A stretch of DNA of 64,000 nucleotides from Mangrovihabitans endophyticus (GTDB lineage Bacteria; Actinomycetota; Actinomycetes; Mycobacteriales; Micromonosporaceae): positions 62,001 to 126,000 of the forward strand of contig NZ_BMMX01000008.1 of NCBI RefSeq assembly GCF_014646155.1. The letters run 5' to 3'. The notes beneath the pieces are model-generated. The model saw nothing but the letters and a program-made list of their open reading frames with translations, had not been told where the DNA came from and ran no database searches. Shown in pieces: positions 8,014 to 16,297 of the stretch. Position 1 is the stretch's first letter. Every line of letters begins with the position of its first letter. The translations under genes and the position numbers were made by a program.

Positions 8014-9420
8014 ATGGCACGAGTGCTCACTCCCCGTGCGGAGGATTTTCCCCGCTGGTATCAGGACGTCATCAACAAGGCCCAGCTTGCCGACAACGGT
8101 CCGGTGCGCGGCACGATGGTGATCCGACCGACCGGATGGGCGGTCTGGGAGCGCATGCAGGCCGACATGGACGCCCGGATCAAGGCGGCCGGGGCGCAGA
8201 ACGCGTACTTCCCGCTGTTCATCCCGGAGAACTACCTGCGCCGCGAGGCCGAGCACGTGGAGGGCTTCTCTCCCGAGCTCGCGGTGGTCACCCACGCCGG
8301 GGGCAAGGAGCTCTCCGAGCCGCTGGTGGTGCGCCCCACCAGCGAGACGGTGATCGGCGAGTTCATGGCCAAGTGGGTGGACTCCTACCGTGACCTGCCG
8401 CTGCTGCTCAACCAGTGGGCGAACGTGGTGCGCTGGGAGATGCGTCCGCGCACGTTCCTGCGCACCACCGAATTCCTCTGGCAGGAGGGGCACACCGCGC
8501 ACGCCACCGAGGCGGACGCCCGCGCGTACGCACGGCTGATCCACAAGACGGTGTACGAGGACTTCATGGTCGAGCTGCTGGCCATCCCGGTCATCCCCGG
8601 CCGCAAGACCAAGGGCGAGCGGTTCGCCGGCGCGACCAACACGATGACCGTCGAGGCCATGATGGGCGACGCCAAGGCCCTGCAGATGGGCACGTCACAC
8701 GAGCTGGGGCAGAACTTCGCCACGGCGTTCGACATCACGTACTCGTCGTCGGCCGGCGGGGTGCAGCACTGCTGGACCACGTCGTGGGGCACCTCCACCC
8801 GCATGGTGGGCGGCCTGATCATGGTGCACGGCGACGACAACGGCCTGCGGTTGCCGCCCCGGCTGGCGCCGGTGCAGGCCCAGGTCATGGTGGTCAAGGC
8901 GGGCGAGGGCGTGATCGAGGCGGCGGCCCGGTTGCGGGACGACCTGGCCGCGGCGGGCGTGCGGGTGCGGCTGGACGATCGCGCCGACGTGCCGTTCGGC
9001 CGCCGGGCGGTGGACGCCGAGTTGCAGGGCGTGCCGGTGCGCATCGAGGTCGGCCCGCGTGACCTGGCCGCCGGTAACGCGGTGGTGGCCCGGCGGATCG
9101 ACGGGACCAAGGCCCCGGTGCCGCTGGCCGGCGTGGTGGCCGAGGTGACCGCCGCGCTGGAGACCGATCAGCAGCGGCTGTACGACGACGCGCTGGCGTT
9201 CCGTGAGGCGCACATGGTCGACGTGCCGACCTTGGGTGACGCGATCGAGGCGGCGCAGACCGGCTGGGCCCGGGTGCCCTGGTCGGCCGTGGGCACCGAG
9301 GGCGAGGCCGAGGCGAACGGCAAGGCGGTCACGGTCCGCTGCCTGGTCCGCCCGGACGGCTCGATGCCGGATGCGGACGACGAGCCGGACCTGGTCGCGG
9401 TGCTCGGACGCGCGTACTGA
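8014..9420 (+). CDS. proS: prolyl-tRNA synthetase (archaeal/eukaryote-like type)
   Basis: Class II aminoacyl-tRNA synthetase charging tRNA-Pro. 468 residues is the size of the compact archaeal/eukaryote-like ProRS, which lacks the ~180-residue editing insertion of E. coli ProRS; this form is common in actinobacteria. Motif 1 region YFPLFIPENYL (~67-77), motif 2 with RTTEFLWQEGHTAH (~149-162) and motif 3 with GGLIMVHGDDNGLRLPP (~268-284) are present, followed by the anticodon-binding domain (~290-390) and the ProRS C-terminal domain. The start is supported by the conserved MARVLTPRAEDFPRWYQDV and by the TAGGAT box eight bases upstream. The stop overlaps the ATG of the DUF402 gene. Confidence 0.96.
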   Translation: MARVLTPRAEDFPRWYQDVINKAQLADNGPVRGTMVIRPTGWAVWERMQADMDARIKAAGAQNAYFPLFIPENYLRREAEHVEGFSPELAVVTHAGGKELSEPLVVRPTSETVIGEFMAKWVDSYRDLPLLLNQWANVVRWEMRPRTFLRTTEFLWQEGHTAHATEADARAYARLIHKTVYEDFMVELLAIPVIPGRKTKGERFAGATNTMTVEAMMGDAKALQMGTSHELGQNFATAFDITYSSSAGGVQHCWTTSWGTSTRMVGGLIMVHGDDNGLRLPPRLAPVQAQVMVVKAGEGVIEAAARLRDDLAAAGVRVRLDDRADVPFGRRAVDAELQGVPVRIEVGPRDLAAGNAVVARRIDGTKAPVPLAGVVAEVTAALETDQQRLYDDALAFREAHMVDVPTLGDAIEAAQTGWARVPWSAVGTEGEAEANGKAVTVRCLVRPDGSMPDADDEPDLVAVLGRAY

Positions 9421-10070
9421 TGCCGGGGTTCACGCCCGGCCGCACGGTGCTGCACCGCAACACCCGCCGCGGCCGGCTGGCCTTCGTGCGGCCGGTGCGA
9501 GTGGTCGGCGACGACGAGCGCGGGCTGTTGCTGTGGATGGCGGCCGGCACCCCATCGGTCAACGAGGTCACGCTGGACGGCCGCGGCGCCCGCGGGATGT
9601 CGTTCGTCGAGTGGGCGACGGCCGAGCACCACATGCGTCACGGCACCTGGAAGGGGCCGGGCATCCTGATGTTCTTCCCGCCGGGGGCGGATCACTCGGT
9701 GTGGTGGTTCTGGGCCGCGGATGGGACCTTCGACGGCTGGTACGTCAACCTCGAAGAGCGCGCGGCCCGCTGGGACGACGGTGAGGTGGCCGGCATCGAC
9801 GTGGTCGATCAGGACCTGGATGTGGTGGTCGCCGCCGATCGCACGTGGGCCTGGAAGGACGAGGACGAGTTCACCGAGCGCCTGGCGCACCCGGAGCACT
9901 ACTGGGTGGCCGACGAGGAGGCGGTACGGGCGGAGGGCCGCCGGGTGATCAAGATGGTGGAGGCGGGGGAGTTCCCGTTCGACGGGACGTGGACCGGCTA
10001 CCGCCCGCCGCCGGAGTGGCAAATGCCGGCTGTACTCCCTGATGGATGGGATCGTCCGGTTGTTCGGTGA
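9420..10070 (+). CDS. DUF402 domain protein
   Basis: A 216-residue DUF402-family protein. Some DUF402 proteins hydrolyse cytidylylated or nucleoside-phosphate substrates using a metal held by Asp/Glu/Lys residues; the function here is unknown. The typical core is visible: GILMFFPPGADHSVWWFW, then WYVNLEERAARWDDG, GIDVVDQDLDVVVAADRTWAWKDEDEF, with the conserved acidic residues and a terminal EFPFDGTWTGYRPPPEW. The ATG at 9420 overlaps the last base of the proS stop (TGATG), so it is probably translated from the proS message. A hairpin directly overlaps its stop codon. Confidence 0.85.
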   Translation: MPGFTPGRTVLHRNTRRGRLAFVRPVRVVGDDERGLLLWMAAGTPSVNEVTLDGRGARGMSFVEWATAEHHMRHGTWKGPGILMFFPPGADHSVWWFWAADGTFDGWYVNLEERAARWDDGEVAGIDVVDQDLDVVVAADRTWAWKDEDEFTERLAHPEHYWVADEEAVRAEGRRVIKMVEAGEFPFDGTWTGYRPPPEWQMPAVLPDGWDRPVVR

Positions 10071-10104
10071 AGTGCGGCCCGATTGGGAGGTCGTGCCGCA
10101 CTTC
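10069..10104 (+). terminator. hairpin after the proS-DUF402 unit
   Basis: Perfect 10-bp stem GAAGTGCGGC (10069-10078) / GCCGCACTTC (10095-10104) around a 16-base loop, beginning inside the DUF402 stop codon. There is no U-tract, as often in high-GC actinobacteria. It separates the unit from the rpsP operon. Confidence 0.6.
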
Positions 10105-10107
10105 TGG

Positions 10108-10113
10108 CAGAAT
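10108..10113 (+). promoter_or_regulatory. candidate -10 box for rpsP operon
   Basis: CAGAAT just after the hairpin; a transcript would have a leader of about 140 bases before rpsP. The assignment rests on the box alone. Confidence 0.35.
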
Positions 10114-10260
10114 GGATGACTGGCTCGGCACACCTGAGGCGCCCTCTCAACCCTCAGCGTGCTGCCCGGCACCCGACATGTCAGAGCGCAGACATCGGTC
10201 CCGCATTCCCCACGTGGGTTCCGTCGGCTCGCCCACGTAACCACCAGGAGCGAAAAAACC

Positions 10261-10770
10261 GTGGCCGTAAAGATCCGGCTTCTGCGGATGGGCAAGATCC
10301 GCAACCCGCAGTACCGCATCGTCATCGCCGATTCGCGCACCAAGCGCGACGGCCGTGCCATCGAGTACGTCGGCATCTACCACCCGAAGGAAGAGCCGTC
10401 GCTGATCGAGGTCAAGTCCGACCGGGTGCAGTACTGGCTGTCGGTGGGCGCTCAGCCCAGCGAGGCCGTGCAGCGCATCCTTGAGAAGACCGGCGACTGG
10501 CAGAAGTACAAGGGCCTGCCGGCTCCGCCGCCGCTGAAGGTCAAGGCCGCCAAGGTGAGCCGCACCGAGGCGTACGAGGCCGAGGCGAAGGCCGCCGCCG
10601 GCGTGGAGACGCCGGCCAAGTCGACGCCGAAGAAGGCCGCCAAGTCCGAGCCGAAGTCCGAGCCGAAGTCCGAGCCGAAGGACGCCAAGTCCGAGCCGAA
10701 GGACGCCAACCGCGAGGTTGTCGCGGAGACCGCGGAGGACTCAGCCGGTGCCGGCGCCGACGCGAGCTGA
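10261..10770 (+). CDS. rpsP: 30S ribosomal protein S16 with extended Lys/Glu/Pro tail
   Basis: S16, a primary 16S rRNA binder in 30S assembly. The core (residues 1-~85: [20 protein letters not shown] ... [23 protein letters not shown]) is typical. The GTG at 10261 is chosen over upstream in-frame codons because it begins the universal MAVKIRL and follows CCAGGAGCG with ten bases' spacing. At 169 residues it is about twice the length of E. coli S16: from ~110 on it is low-complexity, with direct repeats of KSEP and KDA (10640-10710), and an acidic end. Such tails occur in actinobacterial S16. First gene of rpsP-khpA-rimM-trmD; its 3' end overlaps the start of khpA. Confidence 0.96.
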   Translation: MAVKIRLLRMGKIRNPQYRIVIADSRTKRDGRAIEYVGIYHPKEEPSLIEVKSDRVQYWLSVGAQPSEAVQRILEKTGDWQKYKGLPAPPPLKVKAAKVSRTEAYEAEAKAAAGVETPAKSTPKKAAKSEPKSEPKSEPKDAKSEPKDANREVVAETAEDSAGAGADAS

Positions 10771-11005
10771 CGGGGCGCTCCGGCCGGCGCTGGAGCACCT
10801 CGTGAAGGGCATCGTCGACAACCCGGACGACGTCCGGGTGCGCCTGGTCGACTCGCGTCGCGGCAAGCGCCTCGAGGTGCGCGTGCACCCCGAGGACCTG
10901 GGCACGGTGATCGGTCGCGGTGGTCGCACCGCGAAGGCGCTGCGCCAGGTCATCGGTTCCATCGGCGGGCGCGGCATCCGCGTGGACATCGTCGACGCGT
11001 ACTGA
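10748..11005 (+). CDS. khpA: KH-domain RNA-binding protein KhpA
   Basis: Small single KH-domain protein (85 residues from this start), the partner of KhpB/Jag in RNA binding, conserved between rpsP and rimM in Gram-positive bacteria. The KH signature [18 protein letters not shown] contains the GRGG loop that contacts RNA. The GTG at 10748, inside the end of rpsP, is chosen because GGAGGA sits eight bases upstream and no other start precedes the conserved [14 protein letters not shown]. The stop overlaps the rimM ATG (TGATG at 11003-11007). Confidence 0.92.
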   Translation: MPAPTRADGALRPALEHLVKGIVDNPDDVRVRLVDSRRGKRLEVRVHPEDLGTVIGRGGRTAKALRQVIGSIGGRGIRVDIVDAY

Positions 11006-11574
11006 TGCTGCTGGTCGTCGGCCACATCGGCAAGCCGCACGGCATCCAGGGCGAGGTCCTGGTCACCGTGCGCACCGACGAGCCCGAGGAACGGTTCGTC
11101 GCCGGGCAGGTGTTCACCACGGAGGTCCCGCGGGACCGCCGGGTGAGCGCCTCCCCGGTGCGGGCCGCGCCGGGGGCGGTCTACCAGGTGCCGCAGCGGC
11201 TCACCCTGGAGTCGCTGCGCTGGCACCAGGGCCGGGTCATCGCCCGGTTCGCCGGCGTCAGCGACCGCAACGTCGCCGAGGCGTTGCGTGGGGTTCTGCT
11301 CCAGGTCGACAGCGCCACGGTGGCCGCGCCCGACGATCCGGACGAGTTCCGTGACCACCAGTTGGTCGGCCTGCGCGTGGTCGCCGCCGGCACCGATGCC
11401 GAACTGGGCACGGTGGCCCGGATCGACCACGCGCCCGCCTCGGACCTGATCGTGCTGGACAAGGCCGGCGGCGGCACCGCGCTCATCCCGTTCGTCCGGC
11501 AGATGGTGCCGTCGGTGGATCTGGCGGGCGGACGCGTGCTCGTCGACCTGCCCGAGGGACTGCTCGACCTCTGA
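11005..11574 (+). CDS. rimM: ribosome maturation factor RimM
   Basis: 16S rRNA processing factor that binds S19 during 30S head maturation. 189 residues; N-terminal RimM domain begins with [17 protein letters not shown] (~4-20) and the PRC-barrel half holds [16 protein letters not shown] and [13 protein letters not shown]. Its position next to trmD and start overlap with khpA are standard. An insertion of about 15 residues after VFTTEV makes the N-domain slightly longer than in E. coli. Confidence 0.95.
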   Translation: MLLVVGHIGKPHGIQGEVLVTVRTDEPEERFVAGQVFTTEVPRDRRVSASPVRAAPGAVYQVPQRLTLESLRWHQGRVIARFAGVSDRNVAEALRGVLLQVDSATVAAPDDPDEFRDHQLVGLRVVAAGTDAELGTVARIDHAPASDLIVLDKAGGGTALIPFVRQMVPSVDLAGGRVLVDLPEGLLDL

Positions 11575-11593
11575 GCCGATCGATGGGGTAGCC

Positions 11594-12358
11594 GTGCGCG
11601 TCGACGTCATCACGATCTTCCCGGAGTACCTCGCTCCGCTCGACCTGTCACTGGTCGGCAAGGCGCGGACCGCCGGCACGCTCGACGTGTCCGTGCACGA
11701 CCTGCGCACCTGGACCGCGGACGTGCATCGCACGGTGGACGACACGCCGTACGGGGGCGGGCCGGGCATGGTGATGCGCCCGGAGCCCTGGTCGAAGGCC
11801 CTGGCCGAGACCCGCCGCCCGGATTCGTTGCTGGTCGTGCCGTCGCCGGTGGGCGCCCGGTTCACCCAGGCGGACGCGGCCGAGCTGGCCTCCCGACCGC
11901 ATCTGATCTTCGCGTGCGGGCGCTATGAGGGCATCGACCAGCGGGTGCTCGATGAGGCCGCCGACCTGATGCCGGTGCGGGAGGTCTCGCTGGGCGACTA
12001 CGTGCTGTTCGGTGGCGAGGTGGCGGTCCTGGTGATCATGGAGGCGGTGACCCGCCTGCTGCCCGGGGTGCTGGGCAACGCGGCGTCGCTGACCGAGGAA
12101 TCGCATTCGGCCGGGCTGCTGGAGGCGCCGGTCTTCACCAAGCCCGCGACGTGGGACGGTCGTGCCGTTCCCGAGGTGCTCCGCTCCGGCGATCACGGCC
12201 GGATCGCCCGGTGGCGCCGGGAACAGTCGCTGCTGCGTACCGCGTCGCGCCGCCCGGACATGCTCGCCGCGTACCCGGACGAGCTGCTCGACAAGCGGGA
12301 CCGGGCGGCCCTCACCGAGGCCGGATTTCAGATCCCCGGCACCGGTGTGGCAAAGTAG
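11594..12358 (+). CDS. trmD: tRNA (guanine-N1)-methyltransferase TrmD
   Basis: SPOUT-class methyltransferase making m1G37 in tRNAs, preventing +1 frameshifts. 254 residues with the expected [13 protein letters not shown] start (GTG), [13 protein letters not shown] (~46-58), [13 protein letters not shown] and the trefoil-knot segment [21 protein letters not shown]. The knot has GG-EVAVLV where E. coli has GGELPAM. Weak ribosome site GGGG eight bases upstream. Nineteen bases after rimM; about 165 bases precede rplS. Confidence 0.96.
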   Translation: MRVDVITIFPEYLAPLDLSLVGKARTAGTLDVSVHDLRTWTADVHRTVDDTPYGGGPGMVMRPEPWSKALAETRRPDSLLVVPSPVGARFTQADAAELASRPHLIFACGRYEGIDQRVLDEAADLMPVREVSLGDYVLFGGEVAVLVIMEAVTRLLPGVLGNAASLTEESHSAGLLEAPVFTKPATWDGRAVPEVLRSGDHGRIARWRREQSLLRTASRRPDMLAAYPDELLDKRDRAALTEAGFQIPGTGVAK

Positions 12359-12477
12359 GGAGGTTGCCGTTCGTCCCCGCGCCGCGGTGGGCGGACGAGG
12401 ATCCCTCGGCCGACATCCTCATCGCGGTTCTTCCGCGGTGCGGCATGGTGAGCGTGAGGGTTCAGAATCACCCATGC

Positions 12478-12499
12478 GCGCATCGAACACCCGATGCGC
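12478..12499 (+). promoter_or_regulatory. hairpin in the rplS leader
   Basis: Perfect 8-bp stem GCGCATCG (12478-12485) / CGATGCGC (12492-12499) with a six-base loop, 24 bases before the rplS ATG. It sits just upstream of the ribosome site, so it could modulate L19 translation; no named L19 leader motif was recognised. Confidence 0.4.
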
Positions 12500-12523
12500 T
12501 TGAGTACGGACGAGGATGCAGCG

Positions 12524-12883
12524 ATGAACACGCTGGACGCTCTCGACGCCCAGTCGCGGCGCACCGACATTCCCTCCTTCCGCGCCGGTGACACCCTCAA
12601 GGTGCACGCCCGCGTCGTCGAAGGAAACCGTTCCCGCGTCCAGGTCTTCCAGGGCGTGGTGATCGCCCGGCAGGGGTCCGGCCTGCGCGAGACCTTCAAG
12701 GTCCGGAAGATCAGCTTCGGGGTCGGCGTGGAGCGCACCTACCCGCTGAACAGCCCCGCGATCGACAGGATCGAGGTGGTCACCCGCGGCGACGTGCGCC
12801 GGGCGAAGCTCTACTACCTGCGCGAGCTCCGCGGCAAGAAGGCCAAGATCAAGGAGCTGCGGGAGAAGCAGCCGGCCAACTGA
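12524..12883 (+). CDS. rplS: 50S ribosomal protein L19
   Basis: L19, at the 30S-50S interface, 119 residues, normal length. The core [29 protein letters not shown] and [13 protein letters not shown] is typical. The ATG at 12524 rather than the in-frame ATG 30 bases earlier is taken because homologues begin [10 protein letters not shown] and GAGGA lies about eight bases upstream. Followed by a strong hairpin at 12954. Confidence 0.96.
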   Translation: MNTLDALDAQSRRTDIPSFRAGDTLKVHARVVEGNRSRVQVFQGVVIARQGSGLRETFKVRKISFGVGVERTYPLNSPAIDRIEVVTRGDVRRAKLYYLRELRGKKAKIKELREKQPAN

Positions 12884-12953
12884 CGCCCATCCATCCGTCA
12901 ATCGCCGCGTGAGCGAACTACTCTTGCGCTAGTGACGAATGGAACAGCGTTCG

Positions 12954-12999
12954 CACTACCGCCCGATTGCCCCGGTGCCGGGGATGTCGGGCGGTAGTG
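12954..12999 (+). terminator. hairpin after rplS
   Basis: Perfect 13-bp stem CACTACCGCCCGA (12954-12966) / TCGGGCGGTAGTG (12987-12999); the 20-base loop itself folds as CCCCG-GTGC-CGGGG. No U-tract. It closes the rpsP-rplS cluster ahead of lepB. Confidence 0.7.
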
Positions 13000-13033
13000 C
13001 CGTATCGGGGCCGGTTGGCGGGAGATGCGTAGC

Positions 13034-13924
13034 GTGAGAGAGATGGACGGCTACCCGGGATCACGATCGACCCCGAGCGGCCGACGCCGCGGGCGCACGG
13101 TCCGCCGCAAGGAGATGCCGCTCTGGCAGGAGCTTCCACTGCTGCTGGTGGTGGCCTTTTGTTTAGCCGTGCTGATCCGCACGTTCCTCGTGCAGGCGTT
13201 CTTCATTCCGTCCGGCTCGATGGAGAACACGCTGCTCGTCGGCGACCGGGTGCTGGTCAACAAGGTCGTCTACGACATGCGCGATCCGGTCCGCGGCGAG
13301 ATCGTGGTCTTCCGCGGCACCGACAACTGGGCCCCCGAGGTGACCGAGCCGGTCAGTCAGACCTTCACCGCGAAGCTCGGCCGCACCATCGGCGACCTGG
13401 TCGGCGTCAGCCGTCCCGGTGAGCGGGACTTCATCAAGCGCGTCATCGGCCTGCCCGGCGATCGGGTCGCGTGCTGCGACGCGCAGGGGCGGATCACCGT
13501 CAACGGCGAGTCCATCGACGAGCCGTACGTCGAGGAGAACTCGCCGTTGGACGCCCCGGCCAACCCCCGGCAGTGCACCAGCCGTCGGTTCGATGAGGTG
13601 ACCATCCCACCGGGTGAGATGTTTGTCATGGGTGACCACCGATTGGTGTCCCAGGATGCCCGGTGTCAGGGTCCGGTCCCGATCGACAACGTGATCGGCC
13701 GCGCGTTCGTGATCGTGTGGCCGAGCAGCAGGCTCACCAGCCTGTCCGTGCCGGACACCTGGAAGGACTACGACGCCGCGCACCCCGTCGCGGCGGCACC
13801 GTTGCGCCGTCAAGCGCCCGATCCGGTCACCACGGCCTTATCCCTGCCCTTCATGCTAAGTGTCGGTTTGTCCGTGCGCTCCGGACTGACGTTCTCGGCG
13901 CGGCGACGTAGGCTCCCCTCGTGA
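13034..13924 (+). CDS. lepB: type I signal peptidase, first paralogue (two TTA codons)
   Basis: Membrane serine-lysine protease that removes signal peptides on the outer face. An Arg-rich cytoplasmic lead is followed by a helix (~34-53), box B FFIPSGSMENTLL with nucleophile Ser62, box D DFIKRVIGLPGD with general base Lys135, and box E VMGDHRLVSQDAR. A moderately hydrophobic C-terminal stretch (~270-285) ending in RRRR may be a second anchor. GTG 13034 is preferred (GGGAG nine bases upstream) over ATG 13025 or ATG 13043. The gene has in-frame TTA leucine codons at 13163-13165 (Leu44) and 13838-13840, very unusual at this GC; the 3' end (13830-13920) also uses CTA and AGT. Its last bases hold the lepB2 promoter and overlap its GTG. 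Confidence 0.92.
   Translation: MREMDGYPGSRSTPSGRRRGRTVRRKEMPLWQELPLLLVVAFCLAVLIRTFLVQAFFIPSGSMENTLLVGDRVLVNKVVYDMRDPVRGEIVVFRGTDNWAPEVTEPVSQTFTAKLGRTIGDLVGVSRPGERDFIKRVIGLPGDRVACCDAQGRITVNGESIDEPYVEENSPLDAPANPRQCTSRRFDEVTIPPGEMFVMGDHRLVSQDARCQGPVPIDNVIGRAFVIVWPSSRLTSLSVPDTWKDYDAAHPVAAAPLRRQAPDPVTTALSLPFMLSVGLSVRSGLTFSARRRRLPS
13886..13914 (+). promoter_or_regulatory. leaderless promoter of the second signal peptidase gene
   Basis: CTGACG (13886-13891) and TAGGCT (13909-13914) are 17 bases apart, and the -10 box ends six bases before the GTG at 13921. The promoter lies inside the 3' end of the first lepB gene, so the second paralogue can be made independently of it. Confidence 0.65.
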
Positions 13925-14568
13925 CTGACGAGCAGACCGAGAAACGCCGCGGCTCGTTCTGGCGCGAGCTACCGATCCTCCTGGGCGTCGCGATCCTCGT
14001 CGCCGTCCTGGTGCGCGCCTTCGTGCTGCAGACCTTCTACATCCCGTCGCCATCGATGGAGCACACGCTCAACATCCTCGACAGGGTGCTGGTCAACAAG
14101 CTCGTCTATGACTTCCGCGATCCGCACCGCGGGGAGATCGTGGTGTTCCGCGCCCCGCAGGACTGGCAGAGCGGGGCCGAGGGCGAGGACTTCATCAAGA
14201 GGGTCATCGGCGTCGGCGGCGACCACATCGTGTGCTGCGACAACCAAGACCGTTTGATGATCAACGGGCACAGCCTGGACGAGCCGTACATCTATCGCGA
14301 CGCGGACGGCAACCAGGACCCGGCGGCGGACGAGGATTTCGACATCACCGTCCCGCCGAACCGCCTGTGGGTGATGGGCGATCACCGGTCGGCGTCCGGC
14401 GACTCGCTGGAACACTGGGAGCAGACCAAGGAGATCACCGAGGCGACCATCACCACCGATTCGGTGATCGGGCGGGCGTTCACGGTCTTCTGGCCGGTCA
14501 ACCGGGCCGACTGGTTGTCGGTGCCGGATTCCTATCACGACATCCCGGACGCTCCCGCGGCCAACTGA
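13921..14568 (+). CDS. lepB: type I signal peptidase, second paralogue
   Basis: Second S26 signal peptidase, 215 residues, with one N-terminal helix (~17-38) and no C-terminal anchor. Catalytic Ser45 lies in YIPSPSMEHTL and Lys93 in DFIKRVIGVGGD; box E is VMGDHRSASGDS. It is shorter than the upstream paralogue and lacks the ~30-residue insertion around VSQTFTAKLGRT. The GTG overlaps the upstream stop (GTGA) and is also six bases from its own -10 box, so it may be read both by coupling and from a leaderless message. No TTA codon was seen here, in contrast to the first copy. Confidence 0.94.
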   Translation: MTDEQTEKRRGSFWRELPILLGVAILVAVLVRAFVLQTFYIPSPSMEHTLNILDRVLVNKLVYDFRDPHRGEIVVFRAPQDWQSGAEGEDFIKRVIGVGGDHIVCCDNQDRLMINGHSLDEPYIYRDADGNQDPAADEDFDITVPPNRLWVMGDHRSASGDSLEHWEQTKEITEATITTDSVIGRAFTVFWPVNRADWLSVPDSYHDIPDAPAAN

Positions 14569-14630
14569 CCGGCTTCGCCCGCGGTCGGGGGCGCGGTGGC
14601 ACCCCGCCGGAAGATCGACACCAGGCGCAA

Positions 14631-14636
14631 TAGGCT
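14631..14636 (+). promoter_or_regulatory. -10 box of a leaderless NUDIX-gene promoter
   Basis: TAGGCT ends seven bases before GTG 14644; no Shine-Dalgarno between. This decides against the upstream GTG at 14596. Confidence 0.6.
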
Positions 14637-14643
14637 GGGTGCC

Positions 14644-15096
14644 GTGACCGTCTTGGACCGCCGCGCCGCCAGGGTGCTGCTCATCGATGCGGCCGACCGC
14701 GTCCTGCTGCTGCGCGGCAGTGATCCGGCCCGGCCGGGGCTGCGATGGTGGTTCACCCCCGGCGGGGGCTTGGAGGCCGGTGAGGGTTCCCCGGCGGGCG
14801 CGGCGCGGGAGCTGTTCGAGGAGACCGGCCTGCGGGTGGATCCGGCCGAGCTGGGCGCGCCGGTCTGGCGCCAGGTCGCCCACTTCGAGTACGACCGCCG
14901 GCGCTATCGCCAGGATCAGGACTTCTACCTGCTCCGGGTGCCCAGTTGGCGGGTCGACACCGCGGGCTTCGATCCCGAGGAGCGGCGGACCATCGATCAG
15001 CACCGGTGGTGGTCGGCCGACGAGATCGAGGACAGCGACGAGCTGATCTATCCGGAGGAGCTGCCGGACCTGGTGCGGGAGGCGACGCGATGCTGA
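14644..15096 (+). CDS. NUDIX hydrolase
   Basis: NUDIX-fold hydrolase acting on a nucleoside diphosphate linked to another moiety. The Nudix box GGGLEAGEGSPAGAARELFEETGL is complete, with the REL-FEETG core. 150 residues from the chosen GTG; the alternative GTG at 14596 would add 16 basic residues upstream of the -10 box and is disfavoured. It lies between lepB and rnhB, and its stop overlaps the rnhB ATG by seven bases. Substrate unknown; the C-terminal half (YRQDQDFYLLRVPSWRVD) is of the general MutT/NudF-like housecleaning type. Confidence 0.88.
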   Translation: MTVLDRRAARVLLIDAADRVLLLRGSDPARPGLRWWFTPGGGLEAGEGSPAGAARELFEETGLRVDPAELGAPVWRQVAHFEYDRRRYRQDQDFYLLRVPSWRVDTAGFDPEERRTIDQHRWWSADEIEDSDELIYPEELPDLVREATRC

Positions 15097-15908
15097 CCCC
15101 GACCCGCACCGTCATTCGCCGCGAGGCTGGGCTGTACGCGATGGAGCGGGCCCTGCAACGCCGCGGCTTCGGTCACGTGGCGGGGGCGGACGAGGCCGGA
15201 CGCGGTGCCTGCGCCGGTCCGCTGGTGGCCGGCGCCGCCATCCTGCCCGAGGGTAAGCGCGGTGAGATCGCCGGACTGGCGGACTCCAAGCTGCTCACGC
15301 CCGCGGCACGGGAACGGGTCTATGACGAGGTGGTGCGCAAGGCGCTGGCCTGGTCGGTGGTGATCATCCCGCCCGCGGAGGTGGACGCTCGCGGTCTGCA
15401 CGTGTGCAACCTGGCCGCGATGCGCCGGGCGCTGGCGTCGCTCTCGGTCACGCCGGACTATGTGCTCACCGACGGATTCGGCGTCGACGGCCTCGGCGTG
15501 CCGGGGCTCGCGGTCTGGAAGGGTGACCGGGTCGCGGCCTGCGTGGCGGCGGCCAGCGTGCTCGCCAAGGTCACCCGGGATCGCTTGATGGTCGAGCTGG
15601 ACAGCAGGTTCCCGGCGTACGGTTTCGCGGTGCACAAGGGCTACATCACCGAGGATCACAGCGCGGCGCTGGCTCAGCACGGACCGTGTCTGGAACACCG
15701 GTTCTCGTATGTCAATGTGGCCACCGCGTCGGGTCGGGTCAACCGGCCGCCGCGTGCCCGGCGCCCCGCGGTTGTACCGTCTCAGCCGGGGCTGTGGCCG
15801 GAGCCGGGGCCGGAGCCGGGGCCGGAGCCGGGGGATACCGTCGGCGTGCCGCCTCAGGCGCCGGTGCCGGTGGGGGAAGATGGGGTCATGGAGGACGAAC
15901 AGCGATGA
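15090..15908 (+). CDS. rnhB: ribonuclease HII with Pro/Glu-rich tail
   Basis: Endonuclease cutting RNA in RNA-DNA hybrids and at single ribonucleotides in DNA. Catalytic DEAGRG holds Asp34-Glu35; Asp128 lies in YVLTDGF; the fourth acidic residue is in KVTRDRLM. The core ends near residue 210 (HGPCLEHRFSYVNV); the remaining ~60 residues are low-complexity, with GPEPGPEPG repeats (about 15797-15835). ATG 15090 begins the conserved MLTPTRTVIRREAGLYAMER and overlaps the NUDIX stop. The stop overlaps the DUF2469 ATG (ATGA). Confidence 0.94.
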   Translation: MLTPTRTVIRREAGLYAMERALQRRGFGHVAGADEAGRGACAGPLVAGAAILPEGKRGEIAGLADSKLLTPAARERVYDEVVRKALAWSVVIIPPAEVDARGLHVCNLAAMRRALASLSVTPDYVLTDGFGVDGLGVPGLAVWKGDRVAACVAAASVLAKVTRDRLMVELDSRFPAYGFAVHKGYITEDHSAALAQHGPCLEHRFSYVNVATASGRVNRPPRARRPAVVPSQPGLWPEPGPEPGPEPGDTVGVPPQAPVPVGEDGVMEDEQR

Positions 15909-16228
15909 GCGCAGAGGATCTCGAGAAGTACGAGACCGAGATGGAGCTGCAGCTCTACCGGGAGTACCGCGATATCGTCCGCCAGTTCTCCTATGTCGTG
16001 GAGACCGAGCGCCGTTTCTATCTCGCGAACCAGGTCGATCTGCACGTGCGCAACTCCGACGGCGAGGTCTACTTCGAGGTCGAGATGCACGACGCCTGGG
16101 TGTGGGACATGTACCGCCCAGCCCGTTTTGTGAAGAATGTCCGCGTCATGACGTTCAAGGACGTCAACGTGGAAGAGCTGGAGAAACCGGATATCTCGCT
16201 GCCGGATGACGCGGGCTTCGGCGGATAG
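15905..16228 (+). CDS. DUF2469 family protein
   Basis: A 107-residue DUF2469 protein, conserved directly after rnhB across actinobacteria (Rv2901c position in Mycobacterium tuberculosis). Motifs: MSAEDLEKYETEMELQLYRE, VVETERRFYLANQVDLHVR, VEMHDAWVWDMYRPARFVK, VMTFKDVNVEELEKPD. No enzyme motif; rich in acidic and aromatic residues, probably a soluble small protein. Function unknown. GGAGGA about ten bases upstream; start overlaps the rnhB stop. Confidence 0.93.
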   Translation: MSAEDLEKYETEMELQLYREYRDIVRQFSYVVETERRFYLANQVDLHVRNSDGEVYFEVEMHDAWVWDMYRPARFVKNVRVMTFKDVNVEELEKPDISLPDDAGFGG

Positions 16229-16297
16229 TTTTCCCCAGCGCGCGGCCGTCCACAGGGCGGTTCATGCCCGGGTGCGCGCACGGGCATGCTGACCGCC

